Source: Ectocarpus siliculosus (Eukaryota; Sar; Phaeophyceae; Ectocarpales; Ectocarpaceae). Taken from it: 64,000 bases of DNA. This document shows, one piece after another, positions 34,900 through 46,900 of the stretch; positions within the stretch are counted from its first letter, which is position 1, and every line of letters begins with the position of its first letter. Both the position numbers and the translations under genes were made by a program. Below the pieces are notes generated by a model. That model was given only the letters and a program-made list of their open reading frames with translations, ran no database searches and was not told where the DNA came from. Location of the stretch: contig FN649748.1 of the NCBI GenBank assembly GCA_000310025.1, positions 2,651,477 to 2,715,476 on the forward strand, written 5' to 3'.

Positions 34900-36620
34900 A
34901 ACGTCAGAATGAGCGACCGTAGCGCGCGGTCCGTGCTCGCGAAAATCAGCAAAATCAGCTGAAGAAGGCTGTAGCCCACCCAAGACTGAACTCGGGGCGG
35001 ACGGCACGAGCCCACCCAAGCCAACACCGGCTTGATGGCCAGAAGGCACAAACCCGCAAGAGCGGATAAAATAAACCGTTTCATCTTCAGCCGACGGAGT
35101 CAAACGACTGCGGCCAGAACGGTCACGCTCGGTAGCTTCTATCGGTAGTCGAGAAAGGAAGTCAGCATTGCCGTTAGACGAACCCTTGCGATATTCAAGA
35201 GTGTAGGAGTATGCCGTCAGGAACTCCAACCAACGTTGAACGCGAGCGTTGTTTCCCCCCACCTTTGCAAGGTGTTCAAGGGACTTGTGATCCGTGAAAA
35301 TCTTGAAGTGGGTGCCCCATAGGTAACCGCGAAGGCGCTTGATGCACCAAATGATACTGCCAGCTTCAAGATCCAGAGGAGTCCAATGACGCTCAGATTC
35401 CAAAGTAGCTCGGCTAACAAAAACGATAGGCCGAATAGAGCCATCAGGTTGTTCTTGTTCCAAAGTTCCACCAAACCCATCTTTACTCGCGTCACAGTAG
35501 AGGCGAAAAGGGCGCGAACCGTCGGATACAGCATCCCAATCTGGATACATCAAAACTGGAGGGTTCGCCAGTTCTTCGAGAAGTTGGCGAAAGACGGATT
35601 CCATTGAACCCGTGAACTCAAACTTCACATTCTTTTTAAGAAGAGTCGTAAGAGGGCGAATACGCTTGGCCATCTGTGGAAGAAACTTCCGGTAATAACC
35701 CAAACCACCCAGCAAAGCTCGAAGCTGCTTGGTGTCTTTGGGCATCGGCATCTTGGTGAGAGCAACAACTTTTTCACCATTGGGCCGAACTCCGTCCGGA
35801 GATATAGTGTGCCCTAGAAACTCGGCTTCCGTGGCGCCAATAGTGGCTTTCGGAGGAGTCAGTTTCAAATTGTGCTCGCGCAATCTTTCGAAAAGAGAGC
35901 GAATGGTCGCTACATGAGCGGCCGGGGTCTCATCAAAGACAATGAGGTCGTCCAGATACGACGCAACACCTCGAAGATTTTTGATGACTTCGTTGACGAC
36001 CTTACAGAACCATCCGGGAGCAGCGGCACTGCCCTGAGGCATTTTCAACCACTCAAACAGCCCAGAAGACGTAACAAACGCCGTGAGGGGGATGGTATCA
36101 CGATGAACCGTGATCTGATGGAACGAAGATTTCATGTCAAAGAGAGAATAAATCTCCCCCTTTCACAATTTGTCCAGAGTATCATCAACTCTAGCAATCG
36201 GAAGCTGACTAAGAGCACAAAGTTTATTCAGCTCACGATAGTTTACGGTGATGCGAACACCACCGGATTTCTTGGGTATAACAACCAAAGGACTCGAGTA
36301 CGGTGACGTCGAGTGTTGTATAAGACCCGCAGCAAGATATTGGTCGAGAATAGCGGCCACTTGCTTCGAAACCGGAGGACTAACTCGGTACGGACGAGAT
36401 GTAACGGGCTCACTGCCGGAGGGAACGGTCAACTTGGAACAATGAACAAGAACCGAAATCCGTAGGCGAACTGGAAAACACGTCGTGATATTCACATAGC
36501 ACCTTACCCAATTCGGTAATAACGTCCGGTGTCCAACCAAGACCATGTAAATTAAACGTGATTTCTCGCAAGTGACGGGGGAGCTTATCCCACACACGAG
36601 AGAAACTGGCACGTTGATCT
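34900..36620 (-). CDS. Gypsy reverse transcriptase and RNase H region
   Basis: Motifs in order: PYSSPLVVIPKKSGG and RITVNYRELNKL at the RT N-terminus, LPQGSAAAPGWFCK-like segment, the catalytic YLDDLIVF, then GFLGHTISPDGV and the RNase H segments LYCDASKDGFGGTL and FTDHKSLEHL, ending with NGNADFLSRLP. Together these are typical of Ty3/gypsy pol. Part of the fossil element. Confidence 0.9.
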
Positions 36621-37208
36621 GGTGCTAAACGCGCCAAAAGAGCCGGGGAAGGCGAAAGAGGAGTCGAATCAGAAGGATTCGAACCAGGCGCCGGATGCGG
36701 CGGTTTGGCGGTCCGTTCATGCAGATCATACACAAACGAATGAGCCGTCGGTGACGCTGTCGAACCGGAGCCATCGTAGTTAAAAACGGGGCCAGGGTCC
36801 GCATGGTCAGATTGCGAGGTGTCCGAAACGGGAGTGGGTGAAACGGCGGTGGCCGGAAGACCAGCTCCGTCGGTATCACACGGTAACGCACCAAGAGAAA
36901 CCTTGAGAAGGGGCGCTGAAGCGGTACCCAAAACATCACCCGGTTCCAAACTCGAAACTCCCGCTAATGGCACACGTTGACGGTCATGAGTAACAAAATG
37001 TTCTTCTGAAGAAAACATGGACGTTTGAGCAAACATATCTACCAGATAATTGCCCACAAGGGCAGGAGACCCATCACTGCGAACTAAATCAACTGGAACC
37101 AGTTGGTGTTCAGGCAGTAATTGAATGGGATGTCGGCCAGCATATCTAAGCTGGAAACTACCCTCACGAGCAGTGACGTCATGCACAAAAGCTTCAGCAC
37201 CACCCTGC

Positions 37209-39482
37209 TTATGGTGGGCTAAAGTCAGTTCCCCGATTATGGTGGGCTAAAGTCAGTTCCCCCAAAACGCGATCATTGGGGCGTCTTGTGGGCAAGGCAC
37301 GGTAGGAACGGTCGCTAAAACGCATCCAACTATCCCTGCCGAGCAACACATCATGTTGCATAACACCGTCAGGCACAACATACGCCCAAACGGCGAGAGA
37401 AGCGGTCGGGAATTTTCGCCGAAGAAACTGCACGCTTAAATGGACCATGGTCGACGTTTGAAGGGGGGCGGACTCACCAAACCCTCCCCAACAACGAGGT
37501 TGGGTGCGTGTTTCAAACAACGACGAAGCTGCACCCGCGGCTTTCATGGACTCCCAAGTTCGAGAACTAACGAAAGTCTGGGGTGAACCGGTGTCCAGCA
37601 ACGCCACGCATCCAAATTGCGTAGAAGCCGAGCCACAATGGGTGAGGATTCGTGCAGTGAAAGAGTCATCGTCAACGGTGATTACATCGCCGACTGAACT
37701 AGGACCTTGCTCAGGAAGCAAAGGCGACTGAGGACCAGGATGGTCAGTGTCCCGAGACACAGCCCAAACGCTGTTGTCATGATCGGACGGGACACTAGTG
37801 GCGTATTGCGAAAAGGACGCAAAACGCTCCGAAGACGACGGCACAGGTGCCGTCGACAGCCGTTGATGCGTGGAAGGATTAACTTCGAACACGGTACAAC
37901 GATCTGGGCCGGGCGTTTTACCCAAAGCCGCTAAGCGAGAACTACGTTCTGGCTGTGGGGTGTTTGATCGTAATAGTTGGCGAACGTTCTGTAAAGCTGC
38001 ACCCAACAAATTTAGACCACGCCAACGAGACGGACGACAAGCGTCCGGATGATCTGCACGAAGACCGATTCCCCAAATGCAGTCATAAGGACTGGCTTCT
38101 ACTAAAAGTTTGTCTCCGGATCCAAGGAGGTGTAGTCTCATCTCTGAATTTTGGGAAAAATTAGCGTAAGAGCCGGTCAGCACGATATTTTCGCGCTCCT
38201 TCTCCCAGAGAGTTTGGTCGAAACCCTGGACCGCACGACCATACTTCTTGTGTAGATCGGGGTCGGAAACTCTCATGATGTTCTGTAGACATTCGCGGTC
38301 GCCAAAAAGACGAGCTTTCTCTGCAGCAAAAAATTGCTCTGCACACACATACGAAGTACCATCAACGACAAAAGTAGATGGGGTCCATTGACAGAAGGGA
38401 GAAGGGGATTTCCAAAAAAGGACCACGTCTGAATTGGAGTACTCCTGAGTGGCATCGAACCAGCGTCTTTCGAGGACGGGCGATGACGAGAAAGAAGTAC
38501 GAGCAGGATGTGTGTCAACTGCTAAACGACCTGAAGTGGGAGACGCCTGGGCAGCATTATGGTCAACATCTTCTGCAGATGGGCCGGTGCCAGGTGTACG
38601 GGCAAAGGAATTTACGTCCATTGCTAAATTGCCTAAATCAGGGGGTGGGTCCATCGGAGAATTCGAATCCACTGCCGAATTCGCCGAGATAAACGGGGGC
38701 GCCACGCTTCGTATAGGGCTGTCCGTTTCTAGATCTTCTACCGTACCCGCATCCGATCCGGGCCAGGGGGCATATAGATCGCTTTCGCTAGGAGCGGACA
38801 CCAGTGCTTTGTCTGTCAATACAACTTTGGACGGTGCAAGGTGCTCCTGGCCGGTCCTCCGTGACAAGGATCGCGAGCATACCGTATTTACGGCGGGCGT
38901 CTCTGAAGCGTCCTCTGGAGACGGTGCTGTCAACACTCTCAACGTCGATCGCGGGATGTTCCTGGTTTGCACCTCTGCACGATCTTTCTCGTTGGCAATT
39001 GGTGGGGTCTGCTTAGCCCCACCGGGCGAGAATCGTCGGTCGGAACCTGACGAAACCACTCTCGGTGCTGCGGCGGCTGGCGGACCAACGGCGGCAGCGA
39101 GCACAGACGAATCACACGTATCAGAAGACGCATCAGAATTGACCACTTCTGACGAATCCTCCTCAATCATATAAAGCGCGTTGCTCTTGCCGGTCTTACC
39201 TGCAGACGCCGGGGGGAGCTGCCGAACTACACTCGGTGGCCCCGCGCGTCTGGTCGCTCTGTTCCCGCACCTCAAGACGGCACTCCCCTCGGGGGAGTCA
39301 TTTCCCGAAAAAGTACCCATCAAAAGAGGCGAAGTAGCAGAGGTTGCAAGCGAAATGTCGGAGGGTAAAAGGGGAACGGCATCGTCTTGTGCATTCTCAA
39401 CCCTCTTGTCCGAATATGGAGAAGAAACAGCGGGTGCAAGGGCACCAGCGTTTCGCAGGGCAGGAGCACCTCGCTCCACCAT
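37209..39482 (-). CDS. Gypsy NADAR domain plus aspartic protease region
   Basis: A 757-codon open stretch. The first ~340 residues are a Ser/Pro/Asp-rich linker. Residues ~350-510 (about 38440-37965) form a full NADAR (YbiA/DUF1768) domain: FWKSPSPFCQW, CAEQFFAAEKARLFGD, KYGRAVQGFDQTLW, FSQN, VEASPYDCIWGIGL and WRGLNLLGAALQNVR. NADAR proteins are ADP-ribose-related N-glycosidases; bacterial YbiA acts on riboflavin intermediates and some members remove ADP-ribose from guanine in DNA. Residues ~630-740 hold a retroviral-type protease (ALLDTGSPQTFVSS, later VLLGRDSWMRF). The reading frame runs unbroken from NADAR into the protease, so the domain belongs to the element's polyprotein rather than to a separate gene. 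Confidence 0.88.
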   Translation of the reverse strand: MVERGAPALRNAGALAPAVSSPYSDKRVENAQDDAVPLLPSDISLATSATSPLLMGTFSGNDSPEGSAVLRCGNRATRRAGPPSVVRQLPPASAGKTGKSNALYMIEEDSSEVVNSDASSDTCDSSVLAAAVGPPAAAAPRVVSSGSDRRFSPGGAKQTPPIANEKDRAEVQTRNIPRSTLRVLTAPSPEDASETPAVNTVCSRSLSRRTGQEHLAPSKVVLTDKALVSAPSESDLYAPWPGSDAGTVEDLETDSPIRSVAPPFISANSAVDSNSPMDPPPDLGNLAMDVNSFARTPGTGPSAEDVDHNAAQASPTSGRLAVDTHPARTSFSSSPVLERRWFDATQEYSNSDVVLFWKSPSPFCQWTPSTFVVDGTSYVCAEQFFAAEKARLFGDRECLQNIMRVSDPDLHKKYGRAVQGFDQTLWEKERENIVLTGSYANFSQNSEMRLHLLGSGDKLLVEASPYDCIWGIGLRADHPDACRPSRWRGLNLLGAALQNVRQLLRSNTPQPERSSRLAALGKTPGPDRCTVFEVNPSTHQRLSTAPVPSSSERFASFSQYATSVPSDHDNSVWAVSRDTDHPGPQSPLLPEQGPSSVGDVITVDDDSFTARILTHCGSASTQFGCVALLDTGSPQTFVSSRTWESMKAAGAASSLFETRTQPRCWGGFGESAPLQTSTMVHLSVQFLRRKFPTASLAVWAYVVPDGVMQHDVLLGRDSWMRFSDRSYRALPTRRPNDRVLGELTLAHHNRGTDFSPP

Positions 39483-39575
39483 CCCTGATACACGTACATC
39501 TTGTGAAGAACGTGCAACATGTCCCGATGGTGCCGAAGGCGGGTCGGGGGAGGTACACGAACCGCCACCGACGAG

Positions 39576-41532
39576 TCAGTTGGACCCACGAGCATTGTGG
39601 CCATTCTGACCGCCAGATTGGAAATTTCCCGGCTGTCTAGCATTGTAGTTAGACGAAACAGAAGCGCCGGGAGGAGAGCCTGGGTGGACCGACGATTGCG
39701 GTCGGTATGTAGACAGAGCACCAGTGTGATGGGTGTTGTCTGTGGACGGCCGTCGCGAGTTATGAGCAAAATTTCCATTATTGCGACCATCATTCTGGGA
39801 GTTACCGTTGTTGCGGTAGTCGCCTGCGTGATTTCTACGCGAAGACGAAGAGTGACGCTTGTTACACCCGCCACCAGCACCTGAACCGGTGTGTGGCTTG
39901 CGACGGTAAGACCTCATACGGCCTTGCCAACGTCGGAAAGCGTCAGAGATGTCGTTCAGCTCACCTAGTTCTGGGTTCAACAGACCGCTAGAATTTGTGA
40001 AAGGAGCTGGGCAGTGTTTCATGGAATGGTCATCACCAGAGCAGTTCAAACAACGGGTTACGGTTCTCTCGAAACGCTTGCGAGCGAGCGTCCTGAGTCA
40101 AGAGAGGAGTCCACAAAAAAGGATCACCGGTGTTACGGAAAGAGGAACTGACTTGGTACACATTCGACCAATCGCCCTGTGTGGCGGGCCATGCACTATA
40201 ATCACGGGAAAACGGATCATCACCGCCGCCCTGAGACTGAACTGCCAAAACAACAGGATTTTGTGCAGAACCTTGTGCCCACCGGCCCGAAGGCGCAGGT
40301 GGAGGTGCACGGTTCTGGGAACGCCGGGGCTGCGAAGAACCAGGCGTGGAAGACAAAGAAAAATACTCTGAACCTCCTATAGCGGGGGTTTTGTTGGTGG
40401 CCAAAGGCGCGAACGCCTGCCACATTGCATCAATCGAGTCAAACGGTGTCACGGCCGTAGCCAGATCACCAGGGTACAGCATCGGAGCCAAAGACGGAAA
40501 CTGTTTACTTACAGAATTCCTGACTATCTCAAGCACCATAGACACGCTAGGAGCCAAAACACGCTCAGATCCTGTGACAGAAGAAACCAAAAGGCGGAAC
40601 GCCCTAAGGTGATCCGCAAACAAGGTTCCATTCGAAACACCAAATTGCTGAAGTCGCAAAAACGACTCCTGTCGATCTCCGACATAGAATTGCTCCGACA
40701 GCAGCCGCAGAAGGAGCGTGAAGGCTTCTGGACCCGTGGCTCCTTCATCCAGCCTCCGCTTCACATGCTGAAAATAATCAGAAATGGAGAGGACAAGGTC
40801 GGATGTAGTAGGTTTGTCAGGTGAGATCGCACTCAAAATTCTCTTTTGAAGAGGGCGCTCCCAACCTCGGACAAAATCGGAGTCCATCAAACCGATGCTA
40901 CGATCATCACACAACATCAAAATATCCGTGAGCGCAGATCGAACGGTGCGAATGAGCTGCTGATATGCATCAGCTGGCAGCAAAGACGCAGGGAAAGGCA
41001 TAGCGGATACACGTTCAACTTTTTTGAGGTTGAGGGTGATGTACTCACGTTGGACACGAGCAACATGTGCGGCATCAACTACCGAAGCAGCAGCAGCAAC
41101 CGTTGCATGGCGAGCGTGAGCAGTGGTGGAAGAAAGCGGCAGAGCACTATCATCGGTGGGCACACTCGCTATGGCAAGAGGCTCTGTTTTTACAGACGGT
41201 GGGGCAGCTTCAACAGCAACACCACTGGGTTCAGTCTTAATAGACGGCTTTGTGTCTGCAACATCAACACCACGGAAGTCTGTCAACTTGACAGACTTGT
41301 CACTACGCAACACAGTGTTCGAAAACACAAGATGACCATCACGCAGAAGAGCGTTAAGACGATCATCAGAAGCAACATCCACGAGAGACGGTACTACTTG
41401 CCTGGAAGACCGGCCCGAAGAAGCCTTCCGAGGAAGACTACGCTCCGAGGCGGAGTCCGAGGATGCTCCTCCTGCGGCGTCCGAAGACGGGCGAGAGGTG
41501 CGGCTCTTCTTCTTGACCACCTTCTTGTCCAC
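39576..41532 (-). CDS. Gypsy gag: capsid and CCHC zinc knuckle
   Basis: About 500 residues of capsid-like sequence (helical, with GPEAFTLLLRLLSEQFYVGD-type Ty3 gag pattern) followed by a nucleocapsid part with one CCHC knuckle, CLNCSGDDHSMKHC (C-x2-C-x4-H-x4-C), and a basic Arg/Asn/Gly-rich tail. It forms the particle and binds the genomic RNA. It is part of the gypsy element. Confidence 0.8.
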
Positions 41533-42129
41533 GCGCTCCGAAGAGCTGGACGCCGAAGAAGACGCTGGAGCACGGCCGCGATGGGAGGGAGCAGATCCGC
41601 GGCGGCGGCTGCTATCGCTGTCGCCAGAGCTGCCGCACGGCTAATCTCCTATCCTCCATGATATGACGAACAGCGAACCGTTCGAAAATAGCTGCTTCAC
41701 AGCAGCATCCATCGCATGAAAGTACAAGCATATGGGCAGGATGGGTAGTGTTAGCAAGAGCTATGACGCCCAGAATTATTGCAAGCGCTTGCTCCCAATC
41801 ACTCCTGAGTGTTGCTACTCGTACAGTTCAAGGGCAGCAGCAGTAGCTGCACGTTCATGAGCGGAAGAAAGCATGGGAGGCGGAGAGGGCACATGGTTAG
41901 CAGAAGCTACAGCGCGTGCATTGCGAGCCTGGTGACGATTATCACGAGCAAGCGCCTGCTCTCTGTTCTCTTAGAGGTATAACTCTGAGAAGCGGACACT
42001 CGGCGCGGCGGTCACACTACATGTAGCATCAGTATGCACCGACCGAGCGCCCGCGCTGCTTCCCCGAACAGGAATAAGCGATTGTGCTACATGGTTAATA
42101 GCAGGCGTATCGCAACGTACACCTCGGGA

Positions 42130-42400
42130 GGTGTTGATGGTCCTTGGTGCGGCTGAGCGCACATCAGAACGAGCACTAACTAGAGCTGCTAGGTGCAACT
42201 GCGAGTGCGGAGGGGTGTTGTACAGCGTCAGAAAAATGACAGTCCCGTCAGCAAAAGACGGGACAAGAGACACTTCACGCGAAGCGAGTGTCGGTCCTAT
42301 TGCGACTGAACGCACATCGGAAGTTCCTAGTGCGACTGAACGCACATCGGAGGGTTGAAGAAGAGCTCCTATTGCGACTGAACGCACATCAGAGGGGTGG
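42130..42400 (-). repeat. ~30-60-bp imperfect repeats in the gypsy leader region
   Basis: The block GCGACTGAACGCACATCGGA recurs three times between about 42301 and 42392 (and GCTGAGCGCACATCAG near 42151), giving a repeated peptide pattern DVRSVAIG / DVRSVALG on the minus strand. Confidence 0.75.
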
Positions 42401-42407
42401 GTGGCTA

Positions 42408-42911
42408 CTATGCGGAACCAGTGGCCACCACCACATCATCACCAGACACAGCAGTCTCAAAAGGAGACGGAGATGTTCCGGTGGGGGTATGAACGGCATC
42501 AACAGCAGAACCAATGGATACAAAGGGAGCAGCCGGTTTACGCGCACGCACACTGCTCGGGGCTATAGCCCCACGAGCACGCTCATCCTTTTGGAAAGAG
42601 CGGACACTCCTGGCCTCAGCGCGAAGCTCAGACAGACGTGCGGCCTCTTCTTGAGGATCAGCGGCGCGAGCACCCATTCCATCATGGGGTGCACACAGAG
42701 CGTGGTCGAAAAAGACAGAGGCGACTGCAGGATCAACATGTGATACAGCAGGCAGCGCCTCTGGCGAACCAGGCGGTGGGGGAGGAACCGACTGCAGAGA
42801 ACTGGCAGGGCTGGCGGACTCTGAGTCCTCGCTGCCGTCCCTACGATGAGACATACCAAGAAAGGAAAGCAGGAGCAAGACCGCGCGGTAGAGATGTAGC
42901 CAGTGGAGCAA
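42408..42911 (-). CDS. Gypsy leader ORF, low-complexity
   Basis: This part of the element reads as a Ser/Pro/Ala-rich, acidic polypeptide (SEDSESASPASSLQSVPPPP, then EEAARLSELRAEARSVRSF, a short helical segment). It lies between the 5' LTR and the capsid region and could be the N-terminal part of gag or a separate accessory product. No family recognised. Confidence 0.4.
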   Translation of the reverse strand: MLHWLHLYRAVLLLLSFLGMSHRRDGSEDSESASPASSLQSVPPPPPGSPEALPAVSHVDPAVASVFFDHALCAPHDGMGARAADPQEEAARLSELRAEARSVRSFQKDERARGAIAPSSVRARKPAAPFVSIGSAVDAVHTPTGTSPSPFETAVSGDDVVVATGSA

Positions 42912-42972
42912 AAACGAGCTCTCACGCTAGCAACTGAGAAACCAAAGAGCCGAGGGAAGGCTAAAATCCTTT

Positions 42973-42988
42973 ACTGCAGACGACGCCA
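42973..42988 (-). promoter_or_regulatory. Primer-binding site of gypsy element
   Basis: Two bases inside the 5' LTR the minus strand reads TGGCGTCGTCTGCAGT. A TGG start matching a tRNA CCA end at this position is what a primer-binding site looks like. The tRNA was not identified. Confidence 0.6.
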
Positions 42989-42990
42989 AA

Positions 42991-43256
42991 TGTTGTGGGA
43001 TTACACGCGTAGCGATCCCTGAAGACCCTGATGAAGACTCACTTGTTTATTAATCTCTTGGAACAACAGTGCTTGTTGTTGCCTTGCTGTCAAAGGTAGA
43101 CTGAGCACAGAGGGGGAGGACATGCTCCCTCTAAAAGGGGTCACAAAGGTCCTGTCCCCTGTTTTATCCTTCCATCGGGAGTTACATCTCCCGCACTTTC
43201 CTCTGGGAATTACTCCGCAATACCGTTGGCACTGGCTACATTCAAATCCCATAACA
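42991..43256 (-). repeat. 5' LTR of gypsy element
   Basis: Direct copy of 31051-31316; followed by ATCA (43257-43260), the second half of the target-site duplication. Confidence 0.95.
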
Positions 43257-43452
43257 ATCATGACACAAGGAGACAGACTCATTCTCCTGAAAATGCACGA
43301 TATCCAGAAAGATCCACTATGCGCTGCTGTACATGCGAACAAGTACTGGCTCGCCAATGCATAGAAGAAGAGTAAATGTAGTTGCAGGGCGGTGTCTGGT
43401 GTGAATAATGAGTCTTCTGAAGCTGAATGCTTCAGTATCTCCGACCTAAATT
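43257..43452. other. 196-bp host spacer between the gypsy and copia insertions
   Basis: Unique sequence lying between two LTR elements. A short plus-strand reading (MTQGDRLILLKMHDI...) ends at 43364, but I see no splice or family support. This was contiguous with 31050 before the gypsy element inserted. Confidence 0.5.
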
Positions 43453-43690
43453 TGTTGAGGCAACAGCACTGTCACTGCAGTTGCTGTACAGCTATTCCTT
43501 CAGCTGTGGCTACAAAGTAGCTGGCATGTGATGCGAGGTTAGGTAGGCAAACACACAGAGTGATATTATTATCCACACAGACGCCCAAGCTGTCTTCACC
43601 TGACGGTTACAGACTTGGCAACGCCTTCACAATACCGCATAAACCCATGCAGTAGAATAGAGTCGTTCTTGTACCGCAATTACTCCAACA
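43453..43690 (-). repeat. 3' LTR of young copia element
   Basis: Identical over all 238 bp to 48683-48920 as read. The inner side has several GAGAGGACA purine blocks on the minus strand (43691-43790), candidate polypurine tracts. Confidence 0.95.
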
Positions 43691-43968
43691 TGTCCTCTCA
43701 AGAACTACGTCATTCTAGTACCTATGCATCAGATCCAATTCTCTCTCAATGTCCTCTCGAAAACAATATCCATGTCCTCTCGAAACAATGCTATCTTAAG
43801 AACTTCTGTCTCAATATCAATTGTTTTGCCTTTCTCAGCTGCGTTGCATCAGCAGCGATTTATTTTCCTTCGACACAAATCTCCCGAATTTTCTTCTAAC
43901 ATATACACACACATACACCATCCAACCCTCAAGACATAAAGTCTGATTACGAAGAAGAGGGGAGGTGA

Positions 43969-46900
43969 TCAAACTCCTAACAGCATGCCACGGGCGCGGA
44001 GAAACTCCGACGGGTTTAGCCCTTTCGTAAAAATGTCCGCTTTCTGAAGCGACGTCGATATTTGCTTCACGTCTACGACTCCATCAGCTACCAGCGACCT
44101 TACGTGGTGAAACTTTACGTCAATGTGCTTCGTCCTTGGGGTGATACGGAAGCTACGAGTTAATTTTAGAGCTCCCGAGTTGTCCTCCCACACCACGGTT
44201 GCTTCTTCCTGAGTCTGATTTATGGTGTCCAGCAGGTGGCGGAAGTACTTGATGATGTTGCACCCCTTCGACAAAGCCACGAACTCTGCTTCAACGGAAG
44301 AGGTCGCCACCACCGTCTGCTTGGATGATGTCCATTCCACCGGTCCACCAGCGAAGTACAACACGACTCCCGTGGTGGAGTAGCCCTTGTCTAGGTCGCC
44401 TGCAAAATCTGAGTCGACAAACGCCGTAATGACGTTTCCATCTCCGGCGTCCTCGCCGTAGCGTACACCGATTGATATCGTACCTTTCAGGTACCTGAGT
44501 ACGCGTTTGAGTTTCTGCATCGCCCTCGGACCTGGTTTCGCCATACTCCGCGTCAGAACCATTACGGAGTGAGTAATGTCGGGCCTTGTGCACCTGCTGA
44601 GATATAGAAGCGAGCCTGTGGCGGAGCGGAAATATGTGGTATCCTCCGCTGACAGCACCTCGTCCTCCAAGACGGACACCGGTCCAGCCTCAGACGGAGA
44701 TGTCGTCGGACGCGCGTCGGCCATGCCGAACTTGTCCAACACTGCGTTGGTATACGCTTCCTGTTCCAAAAGAATCGTCCCTGCGGCTCTGTCTCGGTTG
44801 ATTCCCATACCGAGTAGGAATCTGGCTCCTCCCAGGTCCACCGTTTCGAAACGCTCATTCAGCTGATCGACTATGCTCAGCACTTTGTTCTCGCCCTCCC
44901 CGGTCAGCAGAATGTCATCCACATAAACGAGAAGGAGCACATCTCCGTCGTCCAGGATGTACAAGCACGGTTCAGCGGTGCTCTCAACAAATCCGATCTT
45001 CAGGAGAAAGTCGTGCAGAGTGCCCCACCAGCCTTTTGGGGAAAAACGCAACCCGTAAAGCCATGCTCTGAGCTTCCAGACTTGCCTGGCTCTCCCGCTG
45101 TCGCACGAGAATCCTTCCGGGGGAATGACGTACACTGGTTTCGATCTCGGTTCCATCCTCGCGTGGAGGAACGCCGTCCTGATGTCGGCTTGGCGAAGAA
45201 CAAGTCCATTCTTGGCTGCATGCGCAACTATCAGATGGACGGCTTGGAGAGACGCTACCGGTGCAGCATTGTCGGTTCCGGTCTCAGCTTCGTAAAATCC
45301 TTGCACTACGATTCTCGATTTCTGTCGCACAGCGATGCCGGCCTCGTTGTACTTCCATTTGTAGATGTATTTTGACGGGATGATTTGAGCATCGCACGGG
45401 GGATCGACCCACTCATAAACGTCGTGGTCTAGCAAGGAGCGATTCTCCTCCTCCATGCTTTTCATCCATCCAACAGCATCTGGTCCGTTGACCGCTGCGC
45501 GGTAGTTCGGTGGATCGGCGGGCATGTATCCTAGTTGGCCAGGTATCCCTTGACCAAGGTTCCCGATCTCACCTCCGATCACCAGCGCGTATTCCGTTTC
45601 GAACACCTGCTCCGTCGTAAACAGGTTCAGACGGTCCCGCGGCCTTGTCGTACGACCGCTTTTGCGCACCGCGGGTGGTTCTTCGTCCGGTCCGTCGTTC
45701 GTTTCTGCTAGTTCTGGTTCCTCGTCTTTTGTCTCGGCCCCAGTAGTGATGATGCCGGGCTGGAAAATCTGGCCTTGTTCGGGAAATGGGTCAGACCCGT
45801 GCATGGGGCGGGCGACGTCGCAGGCATCTACCTCGCGGAATGACACTTCAGCAGAGTTTGTAATTTTGAGTGGTTCCGCCGGGTCCCATAGCCGCCACGT
45901 CTTGCTGGTTGTATTGTATCCCACCATGTAATACTTCTTGGCCCTGGCAGAAAACTTATCGTTTCGCGAGCGAGCTTCTACGTGTTTAAACGCTACAGAC
46001 CCCCACTCATGCATGTGCTTCAAGCTGCCGAGTGGTTTGTCCTCCCAAACCTCAAGTGGTGCTTTGCCGTCCAGGACGTCAGTAGGTGTGCGGTTCTTGA
46101 TGTAAATGGCGGCCTTCACGGCTTCCGCCCACAGTTGACGCGGTAGGTGCGGAGCTCCAAGCATGAGACTACGTGCTGCACCGATGACGGTCCCGAAACC
46201 GCGTTCGGCGACAGCATTCCCTTGAGGGACGTACGGGGGGCTTGTCTCCACAGCGATCCCGAAGGACCGACACATTGCTAAGAACCTACCCTTGAAGTCG
46301 GCTGCGCCATCGCAATGGATTTTCCCGATGCAGATGCCCTCGGGATCGGCGACTTCTTTAATCAGTGTTTCGAGCGCGTCAGTCACTCCATCCTTTGTCT
46401 TCAGGGGAATGCCCCACCGCATGCGAGATTTATCGTCGGTGAACATTACGATATGCTGACATCCGCTATACGATGGCACACCATGTTTTCCCCACAGGTC
46501 GAGATGCATAAGCATCATTCGCGTCAGTGAACGGGCGCGGCCAACCGGGGGGTGACTCGCCTTCTTGCTTTTGGATACATCGCACACTTCGCAGTCACCT
46601 GGTTGAATGTTGGTGATGAACTTGATGCCGGTGCCTTCCTTATCCGAGAGCTGCTTCAGGGCGCGCGCATTGCAATGTCCCATCCTCCGGTGCCAGACAC
46701 CGGCATCGGTATCGGCACGGAAAACCAGCGGAGAACTAGGCAGGTCGAGATTCAGGTCGTCCAGGATGAGATTCACGACGTACATTCGAGGCACCTCTGC
46801 TGTTGATATGGGGAAAGACAGGTTCCGGCTTCGCAGGGCCGGAGGTGCCGAAAGTAGATCCGTCTTCACCCCCTTCTCATCCAACGCTCCGACAGAAAAT

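Larger units (their letters stand above)
31051..43256 (-). mobile_element. Ty3/gypsy LTR retrotransposon (chromovirus) carrying a NADAR domain
   Basis: Two 266-bp direct LTRs (TGTTGTGGGA...CCCATAACA) bound a 12.2 kb element in minus orientation; ATCA flanks both ends as a 4-bp target-site duplication. Parts in transcription order: leader and N-terminal low-complexity region (about 42900-41970), capsid and CCHC knuckle (about 41530-39600), a long linker with a NADAR domain and then aspartic protease (39480-37210), reverse transcriptase and RNase H (about 36600-35100), integrase (about 34300-33000), chromodomain plus SH3-like segment (about 32850-32300), and a 3' non-coding stretch next to the LTR. 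Order PR-RT-RH-INT and the chromodomain place it in Ty3/gypsy chromoviruses. The LTRs differ at only about four of 266 positions, so insertion is recent. It looks nearly complete with a few breaks. Confidence 0.95.

Noticed and set aside
37209-39482. Separate host NADAR gene inserted by chance into the element
   Set aside because: The NADAR segment and the DTGS protease share one continuous open frame and lie well inside the LTR-bounded element.
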